64,000 bases of DNA, taken from assembly GCA_026120185.1 (NCBI GenBank), contig JANUWF010002362.1, positions 2,755,001 through 2,819,000 on the forward strand, written 5' to 3'. Of the stretch, positions 44,852 to 56,720 are shown one piece after another. The position numbers and the translations under genes were made by a program. The notes under the pieces are model-generated. The model was not told the origin of the DNA, did no database searches, and was given only the letters and a program-made list of their open reading frames with translations. Origin of the DNA: Voacanga thouarsii (lineage: Eukaryota > Streptophyta > Magnoliopsida > Gentianales > Apocynaceae). How positions within the stretch are numbered: the stretch's first letter is position 1; each line of letters opens with the position of its first letter.

Positions 44852-46791
44852 TGTTGGGATGTATGCTCTTTTAGACTAGGTTTCTGATATAATTTTAACT
44901 TGTATTAATAAAATTTTTATTCTCAAAATTTTTTTGTGAATTCTTCTTTACTTTTGTACACAATTTTATTAGAAAAGACCCATTGTGTTTAAATAAATTG
45001 TTCATGTAAATGGAGGTCTTTCACAGTAAGGTATGGACTATGGGTTACTTAACACATAAATTATTGTTCTTAACTAAATGATAAGAATGGGAATCTCATC
45101 ATGGTAGGGTTATTATATTATGATTTCTAAATATGGAATGGCTTATTTTTAGCTAAGGAGTAGTCCTCTCAATTCATAACACAAGCTTATTTCGAATACG
45201 TAGAACTGGACTTATAGTAGTGGTTTCTAAAAGGTACTATGTGGTAGAAACCTAGACTATTACCGCTATAGCGTGAACTTATACTCTACAGCTTGAGTAT
45301 GCGTTGGTGATCTGACGAAGTTGGAAGCGTATGGTTTGATGTTCTATAGCTAAACTTCTATTGTAGGACCAATATACTTGTATGTTGGGTATATGTAACT
45401 AGTTAGTTAAGACAGACTTGTATAAGATAGCTTCTATATTATATTGCCCCTTATGGTTGTCTGAATAATCTAAATATCAAGGGCCCTAGGAAACATAACT
45501 TGGATATTTGCTTTAGGGTAGCTCTCTTGGAAAGCAGAAATGTTCCAAGAACTCATAGATCGTTGACTAGAAATCTAAGGATTTTAAATGTCTTTTAGAG
45601 AGGTGTTAGTACACTTTTCCCTCTCCAAATGCACTGTGATGTGTAGAAGGGTATTTTAGTCATTTCACATGTAAGTCGGAGACATACCTAACGAAGTATT
45701 GTGTTTGGGGTCAATATTTTCATATGGTAATATTAGAAAATATTTAAAATGTAAAATATAGCTATTTATATAGCAGAGATATTTTGGTTATTTTAGTAGA
45801 TAAGGTGATGCGTATTTTTGGTCATCGGAATATATCGTAAGTCTTAATTAATTTTGGGTTGAGGAAACGATCTCAGTTAAAAGAAAAAATAATTTTATTT
45901 TATTTAGGAAGTCTAATTTATTATTAGACTGGAATAAAATAAAAGAATGAGAGAAATTAAATTAAATTTATTATCTAGTTTAATTGGTTAATTAATTATT
46001 CAGGGTCTAAGCCCAGATTGAATAATTAAAAAAATTAACCTGGGCCTAAACTAGATAAAAAGGCTTAAATAATTATTTTGATTTATTTGGGCTCATTAAT
46101 TATTTATTAGTTTATTTTTATAAGTCCAGAAAATAAATAATTAATGTTTATTATTTTTGGGCTCATTGGGTTCAAAGAAAATAATAAAAATAATTATTGG
46201 CCCTATAGTTTGGACCAAAGGTTTTTTTTTTTTTTTTTTTACTTGATGGAACAAAAGAGTTTAGGCTAAGCCAAACGTCTTCTGTTAATAACTTCTGGGT
46301 GTTTTGAAATATCAAAACCCCGTTTTATCTTATCAAGTATTAAGGTTGTGTGTTTTTCAATTTCATAGAAACACATGTTTGTGAACACAAGAGAAAAAAA
46401 AATCCCAGAAGCCTTGGTTATCTCTTCTCTCTCATTTTTTTTTTCTTCATCATCTTCTTGATTTTGCTAACTAATAGCAAAGAATCAAGAAGCTTTGAGA
46501 CTATTTTTTCCTTGCCTTTTTGTTTCAGCAATAAGAGATTAGGCGGTGGAATATTCTATGAAGCAAAAAGCTTTGGTGTTCATGCCACAGAAGAGTAGAA
46601 GAATTGTGGGTTTTGAGCCAAAGACATTATCCAAGCGTGAAGCAATTCATGTGATTCAGTCGGCTTCTTCACGGCCAAAGAAAAAATAAAGCACAAAGGT
46701 ATTATATTTTTCCCTTCCGCTGTGATGTGTGCTTTTTTTTTCGGCCTCTATTTGGCTGTGCATGCATGGCTTCTATTATTTTCTTGCTTCA
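44852..46791 (+). repeat. Copia-3 5' LTR
   Basis: tgttgggatgtatg to tcttgcttca. A TATA-like tttatatag lies near 45765-45773. A T-run at 46220-46240 and the ORF at 46350 are LTR sequence and not a gene. Confidence 0.94.
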
Positions 46792-46793
46792 AG

Positions 46794-46805
46794 TGGTATC
46801 AGAGC
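46794..46805 (+). other. Primer-binding site of Copia-3
   Basis: tggtatcagagc, identical to the initiator tRNA-Met type site, two bases after the LTR end at 46791. Confidence 0.95.
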
Positions 46806-48602
46806 ATGAAGCTTTGAATGGCTTAAGAAGAATGTATGCTAGTTAATAAAATTGACCTAATGAATGCTAGATTATGCCTATGAAGCTTCGCTGTTTTGGT
46901 ATGAGATAGAAGCATTGTACACCTCACGATTGAGGTTTAGGAAGCTACTGTAATTTTAAAGCTTTCCATAGCAAATCGTGTAAACATAAATTTAAAGGGT
47001 ATAGGTGGATGTGGTTTTTGTTTTGATGAAAATCTATAACAAAGAAGCCACCTGTTGAAATCGCACAGAAGAATTGCAGAAGCCTTCTTGAAAAATAATG
47101 CAGAAGAAAAAAGAACGAAGAAGAAGAGAGCCAAGCCGAGCCGAGCCACAGCTATGCTTGGAGCTGAGGTTGGTGCCCAGGCCTAGCCGCGGCTTGCAAT
47201 CCGTAGCCGAGCCCGAGCTACTCCTTGCCTCAGCAAACAACATTGCATCCTCCCCAGGATATGGTCACTATTGTGACGATGCGCTGGGCGGGTGCGCGGG
47301 TAGCCCGCGGGTTGCCGGTGCTCGTCAGAGTCATGGTTCATGGACCTTTCATGGGCCATGATCCAGTGTGGCGGGTGTGCAAGACCGGAGAAAAAAAGTA
47401 TATTTTTATTTTTTCCTTGTAATTCTTGCGCAATTTCTTTTTTGTTTCTGGTCTCATACCAAGCGAAGTTATTGTTTTTGCAATAGTTAATATCCTTTGA
47501 ATATTTTACATGAAAACTCATATTAAAGGATGTTAGGATTAAACAATACTATTAATTAATTTAATTAATGTGTTTAATTCTATTCTTTGGACACTTAGGT
47601 TTAAAAATAGAAAAGTATGAAAACGTTTACTATTTTCTAGTATGCTATTTATTTTAACTCCTATATGCACGTTTTCTCAAAAACCAAAGTCTTTGGGAAT
47701 TTTTATTTGATAAGGAAAAATATTTTTCTTTAATTAAATGGCTAATTTTAAATTAAAAATAATTAATCCTTGGTTATTTTCTTAAAATTTTTTATCCTTA
47801 ACATAGAAAATATTTTAGATTTAGAAATTTTTGCAAGTTAAAATGGAAAACCATTTTAATTTATTTTCACAAAGAAAAATTATTTTTGTAAAATAAAAAC
47901 TTGAGATCAAAATCTCTAGAAAATTTTAATTAAAAATTTTTGAAATTATTAAGTTTTTAACTTAAATAAAATTAATCCATGAGGAAAATTTCTCAAAGGG
48001 CATAAACCTTGACATAGAAATTTTTATGGGTTTAGATATTTTATTTTTAATTTAAAAAGAGAACTTAATTGAAATTTTTCAAAGGATATGTTTCCAAGAA
48101 AATTCTTATTTTAAAAACTAAGTGGGAGAAGGGTTCTAATAGCCCCACGACTTCCATCACAATCCTTATTAGAGATCATGGGTCTCCTTGCATCACCCTG
48201 GGAGTGAACCCTATAGGATAGAGATACCATAAGGATCTAAAACTAATAGAATGGTGAAATTAATAACCTTGAACACGTACTATGATCAACCAGCACACGC
48301 TGGAGGTTATAGTGCTAGACATGTCCATAGGAAATGAGAAGAAACGATCGTCCCCTCGATGGAGTTATCTTCTAAACTATGACCTATAAGGAAAATTAAT
48401 TTATGGTGATTAACACACTTAGCTTAGGAAACTATTAATCTTTCCAAGAAGCTATGTCAAGTTTTCCTAAAAGTCAAATTAATCATGTTAAAGATAATTG
48501 TGATGGGGTTAACTATTACCAATTTAACAGAGGGATAAAGTGTACAAAATTATTTTATTTTTCACAAACCTGAGAATTTCTTTTATTTTCAAAATTTTCA
48601 GA
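46806..48602 (+). other. Copia-3 untranslated leader
   Basis: 1.8 kb without a conserved gene. It aligns with the Copia-1 leader (10648-13356 minus the MITE). It has a GC-rich segment at 47100-47380 and an AT-rich part after 47500. The ORFs at 47034-47521 differ between the two copies and are not genes. Confidence 0.78.
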
Positions 48603-49400
48603 TATGATTGGTGGAGGTTCTTTCAGTCCCTAAGCCGTTATTCTCTGAAAAAATAAGCTAATGCCAACTATGTGGACTAGAAAATGAACTTGGACATAAT
48701 ACTCATAGTTGAGGAGTATAAGTATGTTCTCTACGAAACCTACCCTGTTATCGGGGAGGGTTCCACCAATGAGAAGCGAGAGGTTGAGAAAGCATGGAAA
48801 AAAAACTGACGAGATGGCACGATGGTATATGTTAGCCTCCATGTCTAATGTGCTTGAATCCAAACATGAGCACATGACAACTGCATATGATATTAGTACA
48901 TCATTAGCCACGATGTTCGTAGACAAGAGCCGACCCGCAAGGCAGGAGGTTCTTCAAACAAACATCAACACAAAGATGGGTCAGGGAGCATCAGTCAGGG
49001 AGCATATGCTCAAAATAATTGCTACTTTCGAGAAAATGGAAGTCTTGGGGGCTGTCATTGACCCTGAGAGCCAAGTGGATATGGTTCTCGAATCTCTGTC
49101 GGGCTCTTTTACTCGGTTCAAGTTAATCTACAACATGAACAAGTTAAATATGAGTTAACTGAGTTAATAAAAGAGCTCCAGGTGGCGGAGAAGGTTATGA
49201 AGCCATAAGCAAGGGCTGTGATGGCTTCTTCTTCAAGAATTGGGCCCAAGCCTTGAAAGTTCAAGAAAAAGAAGGTAATGCAGTACACTAGCCCAAGTCC
49301 CAGCTCAAAAACAAACCTAATGGCAAATGCTTCAAATGTGGGAAGAAAGGATACTGAAAAAATGAGTGTCCATATCTTCAAGCTAAGAAAACCCCACAGG
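48603..49400 (+). pseudogene. gag: Copia-3 gag remnant
   Basis: The start ATG at 48603 gives MIGGGSFSP, matching the Copia-1 start, but a TAG follows at once. The rest is read across frames: a YVLYETxP-like segment near 48720, then from about 48810 a clean stretch RWYMLASMSNVLESKHEHM, EHMLKIIATFEKM and LESLSGSFTRFK to 49158. A decayed CCHC knuckle (CFKCGKKGY) sits near 49327-49360. Not translatable as one protein. Confidence 0.8.
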
Positions 49401-50780
49401 AAATGTTTTCTATCTAGAGTCTATATCAATGGTTGGATCAACTATCATTTTGATTGTTGATTCAGCAACCACTGATCACATCTGTAACTCCTTGCAGGGG
49501 TTTAGAAAGATTAGAAGACTCTAGAAAGGTAAACATGGACTATGCGTGGGAAATGGAGCATAAGTTTGGGCCCTTGTAATGGGAGAGCTGGAACTTATTT
49601 TTTATTGTAATAGAATAGTTATATTGAAATATATTTTATTTATTCCTGATTTTATGCAGAATTTAGTTTCAGTTGCAAAACTAATAAATCAAGGATATTC
49701 TGTTTCTTTCCATTCTGGTATAACTATCAGTAGAAATGAAGAAATTTTATGTACTGGGCACATGTATGGAAACTTATTCTTCATTAATCCTATTAACAAT
49801 CAATTAAAAAAAGCTCAATTTGAACCTTTAAATAGGAAGAGAAAAACTAATGTCAATGACTCATATCTTTGACATATAAGGTTGAGCCACATTAACTCAA
49901 CCAAGATTCAGAGGTTAATCTATGATGGATCTTTAGGCTCATTGAGATTGGAAAGTTAACCTCAGTGTAAATCCTATCTTATGAAAAAAAATTACCAAAA
50001 GGTCCTTTACCCAAAAAGCGGATAGAGCCAAGAGACACTGAGTCTTGTTCACACTGATGTATGTGATCCTTTGTCTACACCAGCAAGAGGAGGGTTTGAA
50101 TAATACTTCATCACTTTCACGGATGATTGTACGAGGTATGGTTATGTTTACTTGATGAGACACAAGTCTGACTCTTTTGGCAAGATTAAAGAATTTAAGG
50201 TTGAAGTGGAATGTCAGACAGGTAAACTAATCAAAACCTTATGACGGATCGTGGTGGAGACTATCTCCTTGGTGAATTCAAGGATTACATGGTACATCAT
50301 GGGATAGTATTCCATCTCTCTACGCTAGGAACACCCTAGCAAAATGGAGTAGCTAAAAGAAGGAATAGGACATTGATAGAAATGGTCCAAAGTATGATGT
50401 CTCATGCTACTCTTCTAGTGTCTTTTTAAGGATATGTCCTAGAAATAGTGGCATATATTCTGAATTTGGTGTCTTCTAAATCAGTACGTAGGACGCCCTA
50501 TGAGATATGGATTGGGCGTAAGCCGAGTCTAAATAATTTCAAGATATGAGATTGTCCAGCTTATGTACTGATCAAGAGACACAAGTTAGAACCAATATCA
50601 GAATTATGCTATTTTGTTGGGTATCCAAAAGGTACAAAAGGTGGTTACTTTTACCATCCTAAGGAGCAAAAAGTACTTGTGAGTGCTAATGCTAGATACT
50701 TGGAGGATGATCAAAGGACATCCACTAAAGGTTCAATAATGTTGGATCTCGAGGAGAAGTTATCTTCTGAATCAACTTCT
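49401..50780 (+). pseudogene. Copia-3 protease and integrase remnants
   Basis: The protease loop reads VDSATTDHIC at about 49456-49486, with Ala where Copia-1 has Gly (VDSGATDHIC). The stretch 49579-49872 corresponds to the protease C-terminus and the start of the HHCC region (CTGHMYGNLFFIN). IN follows with stops: FTDDCTRYGYVYLMRHKSD near 50118-50175 and other pieces up to about 50560, where YEIVQ and Y-stop segments appear. The motif order is intact but decayed. Confidence 0.8.
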
Positions 50781-51690
50781 TCTAACCTGATTATAGAACA
50801 AGAAGAGGCATAACCTCAAGAACCTGTACAAACAAAGCCTTATTGTAGAAAGGGGATCTAGGGTTCTAAAAAGATGGATTGGAGAGGCTTTTAACCTAGT
50901 CTCCGATCATGAGGAACAAGATCCCACTAGATACGAGGAGACTATTGCTGATTCCGATGTAAACCTATTGCATAAAGCAATGAAAGCCGAGATTGAGTCT
51001 ATGTACTTCAATCAGATTTGGGATCCTGTAGCTTCACTTGAAGGGATAAAATTCATTGGGTGTAAGTGGGTATACAAGAGGAAGAGGGGAGCCGAAGGAA
51101 ATGTGGAAACCATCAAAGCTAGGCTTGTGGCAAAAGGGTATACTCAGAAAGAAGGTATCGATTATAAAGAAACCTTTTCCCCAGTAGCCATACTTCAGTC
51201 CATCCATATTCTTCTTGTCTTCGCATGTCATTATGACTATGAGATCTATCAAATAGATGTTAAGATGGCATTTTTAAATGGCTATCTAAGTGAAGACATC
51301 TATATGTCCCAACTGGAAGGCTTTATTACTGAAAACCAAGAACATATAGTATGTAAGCTTAAGAAATCCATTTATGGACTTAAGCAGACATATAGAGGAT
51401 AGAATATTCATTTTGATAAGACTGTAAAGTCCTACGGTTTTATTCAAAATAAGGATGAACTATGTGTGTATAGGAAAATGGAACGCATAAACATAGTTTT
51501 TCTTGTTCTATATGTGGATGACATTCTAATCATTGGAAATGATGTAAAGACAATGTCATCTACTAAGGTTTGACTATCTAGTTAATTTAGTATGAACAAC
51601 TTAAGGGATGCCAATTATATTCTCGGGATTAAGCTTCTTAGAAATAGGAAGCAGAGAATGTTAGGATTATCCTAAGTAACATATATTGAT
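50781..51690 (+). pseudogene. Copia-3 reverse transcriptase remnant (YVDD)
   Basis: The frame 50968-51402 reads AMKAEIESMYFNQIW, GIKFIGCKWVYKRKRG, GIDYKETFSPVAILQSIHILL, IDVKMAFLNGYLSEDIY and KLKKSIYGLKQ, then a stop. The catalytic LYVDDILIIGND follows at about 51508-51540 (YVDD codons 51511-51522). The frame is interrupted by stops at about 51402 and 51570. The first Met is internal to the polyprotein. The catalytic Asp pair is preserved in sequence. Confidence 0.9.
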
Positions 51691-52500
51691 AAGATGCTGG
51701 CCAAGTTCAGCATGGACTCATGTAAGGGAGCATTAATCCTTTGCAGACATAGGTTGTCTTTTTCTTCAAAGGACTGTCCAAAGTCTCAAGAAGAAAATGA
51801 TAGAATGAGCAGGATTTCCTATGTTTCAGCTGTGAGAAGTCTCATGTACACCATACTGTGTACTAGGCCAGATATCTGTTTTGTCGTAGGCTTAGTTAGT
51901 AGATATCAGTCAAACCCCGGGAGGTTCATTGGCAAATTGTAAAGCATATTCGCAAGTACCTTAAGGGTACAAGAGATTATATGTTGGTTTACAGGGCTAA
52001 TGGTTTGGTTCCTATATGATACATAGATTCAGACTTCCAGGCAGATAAGGATGAGAGAAAATTCACTAATGGATGTTTTTCACCTTATTTGGAGGAGCTA
52101 TTTTATGGAGGAGTATCAAGTAATCTTACACTGCTGACTCAACCATGGAAGATAAGTATATGGCAGCTTCAGAGGTATCTAAGGAAGCCGACTGGCTTTA
52201 GAAGTTTCTTTTAAAACTTAGAGTCGTGCCACAAATGGATAGGCTAGTTGTGATGTATTGCAACAACACTAGTGCGGTCTCACAATCTAAAGAACCTATA
52301 AACCACAAAAAGGGAAGCACATCGAGAGGAAATACCACCTGATCCGAGATTTCATCCAGAGATAGGAAGTCGTGGTAGAATAGATTGCCTCGGAGAACAA
52401 TCTAGCAAATCTCTTTACCAAGCCTTTGGCTGAGAGAGTCTTTAGAAGACACTTACACGCCATAGGGGCGAGTACCTATGGACTTATTTAGTCTTAGAGT
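51691..52500 (+). pseudogene. Copia-3 RT C-terminus and RNase H remnant
   Basis: 51694-51942 contains MLAKFSMDSCKGALILC and RSLMYTILCTRPDICFVVGL. RNase H pieces follow in other frames: DSDFQADKDERK-like sequence near 52030 and FTKPLAERVFRRHLHAIGAS at about 52418-52470. Stops are frequent, and the piece ends at the PPT. Confidence 0.85.
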
Positions 52501-52513
52501 GCAAGTAGGAGAT
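52501..52513 (+). other. Polypurine tract of Copia-3
   Basis: gcaagtaggagat immediately precedes the 3' LTR start (tgtggggatgtatg, 52514). It is the counterpart of the Copia-1 and Copia-2 tracts. Confidence 0.85.
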
Positions 52514-54458
52514 TGTGGGGATGTATGCCCTCTTAGACTAGGTCTCTAATGTAATTTTGACTTGTATTAATAAAAGTTTTATTCTCAAAAATTATTTGTG
52601 AATTCTTCTTTACTTTTGTGCACAATTTTATTAGAAAAAAACCCATTGTGTTTAAGTAAATGGTTCATGTCAATGGAAGTCTTTCACAGTAAGGTATGAA
52701 CCATGGGTTACTTAACACATAAACTATTATTTTTAACCGAATGATGAGAATGAGAATCTCATTATGGTAAGGTTATTGTGTTATGATTTCTAAATATGGA
52801 ATGTCTTACCTTTAGCCAATGAGTAGTCCTTTCATTTCATAACACAAGTGTATTTCGAATACATAGAACTAGACATGTAGTAGTGATTTCTAAAAAATAC
52901 TATGTGGTAAAAACCTAGACTACTACCACTATAGCATGGACTTGTACTCTACAGCTTGAGTATGAGTTGGTAGTCTGACGAAGCCGGAAGCATATGCTTT
53001 GATGTACTATAGTTGAACTTCTATTGTAGGACTAATATACTTGTATGTTGGGTATATGTAACTAGTTAGTTAAGACAGATTTTTACAAGATAACTTCTAT
53101 ACTATATCGCCCCTTATGGTTGTCCGAATGATCTAAATATATAGGGCCCTAGGGAACATAACTTGGATATTTGCTTTAGGATAGCTCCCTTGGAAAGCAA
53201 AAATATTCCAAAAAGTCGTGGATCATTGGACTAGAAACCTAAGGATGATAGATGTCTTTGAGAGAGGTGTTAGTATACTTTTTCCTCTCTAAATGTACGG
53301 TGATCTGTAGAATGGTATTTTAGTCATTTCACTTGTAGATCAGAGACATAGCTAATGCAACATTGTCCTTGGGGTCAATATTATTATATGGTGATATTAG
53401 CAAATATTTAAAATGTAAAATATAACTATTTATATAATAGGGGCATTTTAGTCATTTTAATAGCCAAGGTAATGTGTCTTATTAGTCTCCGGAATAGCCC
53501 GTAAGTCCTAATTAATTTTAGGTTGAGGTATAGTCTCAATTTAAAAAAAAAGTTTTTTATTTTATTCAAAAAGTTTAATTTATTATTGGACTGGAATAAA
53601 ATAAAATAACGAGAGAAATTAATTTAAATTTATTATTGAGTTTAATTGGTTAATTAATTATTCAGGGCCTAAGCCTAGATTAAATAATTTGAAATTTAAC
53701 TTGGGCCGAAACTATATAAAAAGGCTTGAATAATTTTGGTTTATTTGGATTCATTAATTATTTATTGGGTAATAAATAATTAATATTATTTTTGGGCTCA
53801 TTGGGTCCAAGAAAAATCATAAAAATAATTATTAGCCCAATAGCCCCTAGATTGAGGGGTTTTTTTAAATTCATGGAACAGAAGAGTTTAGGCTAAGCCA
53901 AATATCTTTTGTTGATAACTTCCGAGTGTTTTGAAATGTCAAAACTCCAGTGTAATGTTATCAGGTATTGAGGCCGTGTGTTCTTCAATTTCATAGAAGC
54001 ACACTCCTGTGAACACAAGATAAAGAAATCCCAAAAGCCTTGGTTATCTTTTCTCACTCATAAAAAATCCTAAAAGCCTTAGTTATCTTTTCTCTCTCGT
54101 TTTTTTTTTCTTCATTATCCTTTTGATTTTGCTAACTAATAGCAAAGAATTAAGAAGCTTTTAGACTAGTTTTTCCTCGACTTTTTGTTTCACCAATAAA
54201 AGATGAGGAAATGGAATATTCTATGAAGCAAAAGGCTTCAGCGTTCATACCAAAGAGGAGCAGAAGGACCGCAGGTTTTGAGCTAAAGACATTACCTAAG
54301 CATGAAGCAATTCATGTGATTCAGTCGGCTTCTTTACAACCAAAGAAAACAATAAAGCACAGAGGTATTATATTTTTTTCGTTCCACTGTGATGTGTGCT
54401 TTTGTTTTCAGCCGTTGTTTAGCAGTGCATGCCTGACTTTTGTTATTTTCTTGCTTCA
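52514..54458 (+). repeat. Copia-3 3' LTR
   Basis: tgtggggatgtatg to tcttgcttca, similar along its length to 44852-46791. The ORF at 54211-54519 runs from LTR into flanking sequence and is not a gene. Confidence 0.94.
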
Positions 54459-54463
54459 AAAGA

Positions 54464-55230
54464 AGGACCAGTACTTCACCATGAGGAGTCCCTATATTGT
54501 TTGCGAAGAAAAAGAATAGAACACTAAGGCTATGCATCGACTATCAGGGGTTAAATAATTCGACCATAAAAAATAAATATCCACTACATTTAATTAACAA
54601 ACTATTTGATCAGCTGTAAGGAACTGGCTACTACTCCAAACTTGACTTAAGGCAAGGTAACTATTAAATACAAATTAAAAAGGAGAATAATCCCAAGATG
54701 GCCTTTAATACTAGATATGATCATTATGAATTTGTAGTAATGCCTTTTGAAGTGACTAATGCACCGACAATATTCATGGATCTTATGTATTAGGATTTCC
54801 AGCCTTACATAGCTAAATTCATGGTAGTATTCATCGATGATATACTTATCTATTCCAAAAACCCGGAAGATCATGTGGAACATTTGAGAATGGTATTGGA
54901 AAAACTAAGGGAACACAAGCACTATGTCAAATTTAGCAAATATGAGTTTTGGCTACATGCAGTATAATTTCTTGGACATGTGGTGTCGAAAGATGGTATT
55001 AAGGTGGATCCAGCTAAAGTTGAAGTAATTTCAAAAATTGGAAGCAACCGGAGAATATAACTGAGATCAGAAACTTCTTAGTTATACCCAGATATTATTG
55101 GTGGTTCATTAAGGGATTCTCAACCCTAGCATCACCTATGACTTGATTATTAAGAAAAGGTGTACCCTTTGTCTAGAATGAGAAATGCGAGAAAAGTTTT
55201 CAAGAACTTAAGCAAAGACTGATGATGGCC
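54464..55230 (+). pseudogene. Element E RT, catalytic and C-terminal part
   Basis: Continues from 44851 after one aaaga copy. Frames show LFAKKKN near 54500, KLDLRQG-like near 54640-54655, [16 protein letters not shown] near 54750-54790, then VFIDDILIYS, with FIDD (the Ty3/gypsy RT active-site box) around 54828-54841. FLGHVVSKDG follows near 54970-55000, then the stretch leading to RNase H. Several stops occur, for example at 54629 and 54793. Confidence 0.88.
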
Positions 55231-55660
55231 CAGTATTAAGTTTGCCAGAGGAAGATAAACCCTATGCCTTGTATACATAAGCATCAAAGGAGGGTTTAGG
55301 AGCAGTGTTAATGTAAGATAGGAAGGTGATAGCTTATGCCTCACGAAAATTGAAGCCACATGAAGTTAATTACCCAACTCATAATTTGGAATTGGTCGCT
55401 ATTGTATTTTCCTTAAAGAAGTGGAAGCATTATTTATATGGAGCTGAGTATGAAGTGTTCATAGACCACAAAAGTCTGAAGTATATTTCTACACAGAAGG
55501 ACATGAACTTGAGACAGCAAAGGTGGATGGAATTCCTAGAAAAATACCAGTGTCCTATCAACTATCATCCAGAGAAAGCTAACGTAGTCGCAGATGCTTT
55601 GAGTCGAAAAGTCAAGATGGCAGGATTGAGAATACAAGAAGTTTAAGTGGTTTAGGAAGT
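55231..55660 (+). pseudogene. Element E RNase H
   Basis: The frame 55326-55646 reads [52 protein letters not shown] sequence and [12 protein letters not shown], the standard Ty3/gypsy RNase H/tether region. The catalytic His-Lys-Ser region (DHKSL) is present. It is the best-preserved coding segment of element E (106 residues without a stop), upstream of IN. Confidence 0.9.
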
Positions 55661-56720
55661 TTTTGATATGAAGACAGAAGTACAAGAATGGAGGATTTAC
55701 ATAAGCAATGTGAGGTTAATACCGAATCTAAGGCATTAAATTATCAAAGCACAACAAGATAATACTAAGTTTCAATTTTTCAAGGATAGAGCTTAAGCGA
55801 GGAGGCAGTAATTTCCAACAAGATGAGTTAGGAATGATGTATTTTCTAGACTGCATGTGTGTGCCTAATGAACAAGAACTAAAAAAAGGATTTTGGAAAA
55901 GGCACATAGGAGTAAGTATGCTATTCATCTGGGAGAAGTGAAGATGTATCAAGATCTAAAGAAAGTTTTTTGGTGGCCCAGAATGAAGAAAGATGTTGTA
56001 CCATATGTTTTTAAATGACTAACCTGTTAGAAAGTCAAGGCAGAACACAAGAGGTTAGCTGGGCAACTACAACCGTTGCCAGTACGGGAATGGAAATAGG
56101 AGGAGCTAACACTGGACTTCATCACCAGATTGCCTATGTCAAAGACCTAAAAGGATGCCATTTGGGTAGTCGTTGTTAGACTAGCAAAAATAGCACACTT
56201 TATCCCGATAAATATAAGGGACTCTATGGAAAAGTTAGCACAGACATATGTACGAAAAATAGTAAGATTGCATGGAGTACCCTTAAGTATCATTTCTGAC
56301 CGAGACCTAAGGTTTACATTGCGATTTTGGGCTAAGTTCCAAGAATCTATAGGTTCTAATTTAAAGTTCAGCACGACGGCACACCCACAAACTGATGGCC
56401 AATTAGAAAGAGTTATTCAGATATTAGAAGATATGCTACGGGCATTCATGCAAGATTTCAAAGATAAATGGATTGATTGCGTACCTTATGCTGAGCTGGC
56501 TTACAACAATAATTACCAAGATTCGATTGGAATGGCTCCATATAAAGCACTATATGGACGCAAATGTCAAGTACCATTCTCTTGGACTGAGGATGGTCAA
56601 TTAGCAAGACTGGTGTGGTTTGTATTCAAGAAATAGTAGATAAGGTGAAAGTAATAAAAGAAAGACTGAAGGCAGCTCAGAATTGATAAAAGAGCTATGC
56701 AGACAATGGGTAGAGAGAGT
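55661..56720 (+). pseudogene. Element E integrase, first part
   Basis: 55661-56220 gives decayed zinc-finger and linker sequence (KMYQDLKKVFWWP-like near 55945-55985). The open stretch 56226-56636 contains KLAQTYVRKIVRLHGVP, SDRDLRFTLRFWAKF, HPQTDGQLERVIQILE (catalytic Glu region), YAELAYNNNYQ and YGRKCQVPFSW. Stops break the remainder. Solo LTR C3 begins at 56721; the reading resumes at 58452. Confidence 0.88.

Larger units (their letters stand above)
44852..54458 (+). mobile_element. Copia-3, full-length Ty1/copia retrotransposon (TSD aaaga)
   Basis: TSD aaaga at 44847-44851 and 54459-54463, perfect, inside the RT of element E. LTRs 44852-46791 (1940 bp) and 52514-54458 (1945 bp) start TGT(T/G)GGGATGTATG and end CTTCA. 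Inside, in order, are PBS, leader, gag, PR, IN, RT, RNase H and PPT. The family is that of Copia-1, so the two copies serve as mutual references. LTR divergence by eye is around 10 percent, older than Copia-2. It has no complete frame. Confidence 0.95.

Noticed and set aside
47034..47521. Small ORFs on both strands in the Copia-3 leader
   Set aside because: GC-rich leader sequence with no conserved frame between Copia-1 and Copia-3.
54211..54519. 102-residue ORF
   Set aside because: It starts in the Copia-3 3' LTR and crosses the LTR edge and TSD, so it cannot be an ancestral gene; a similar frame in the 5' LTR differs.
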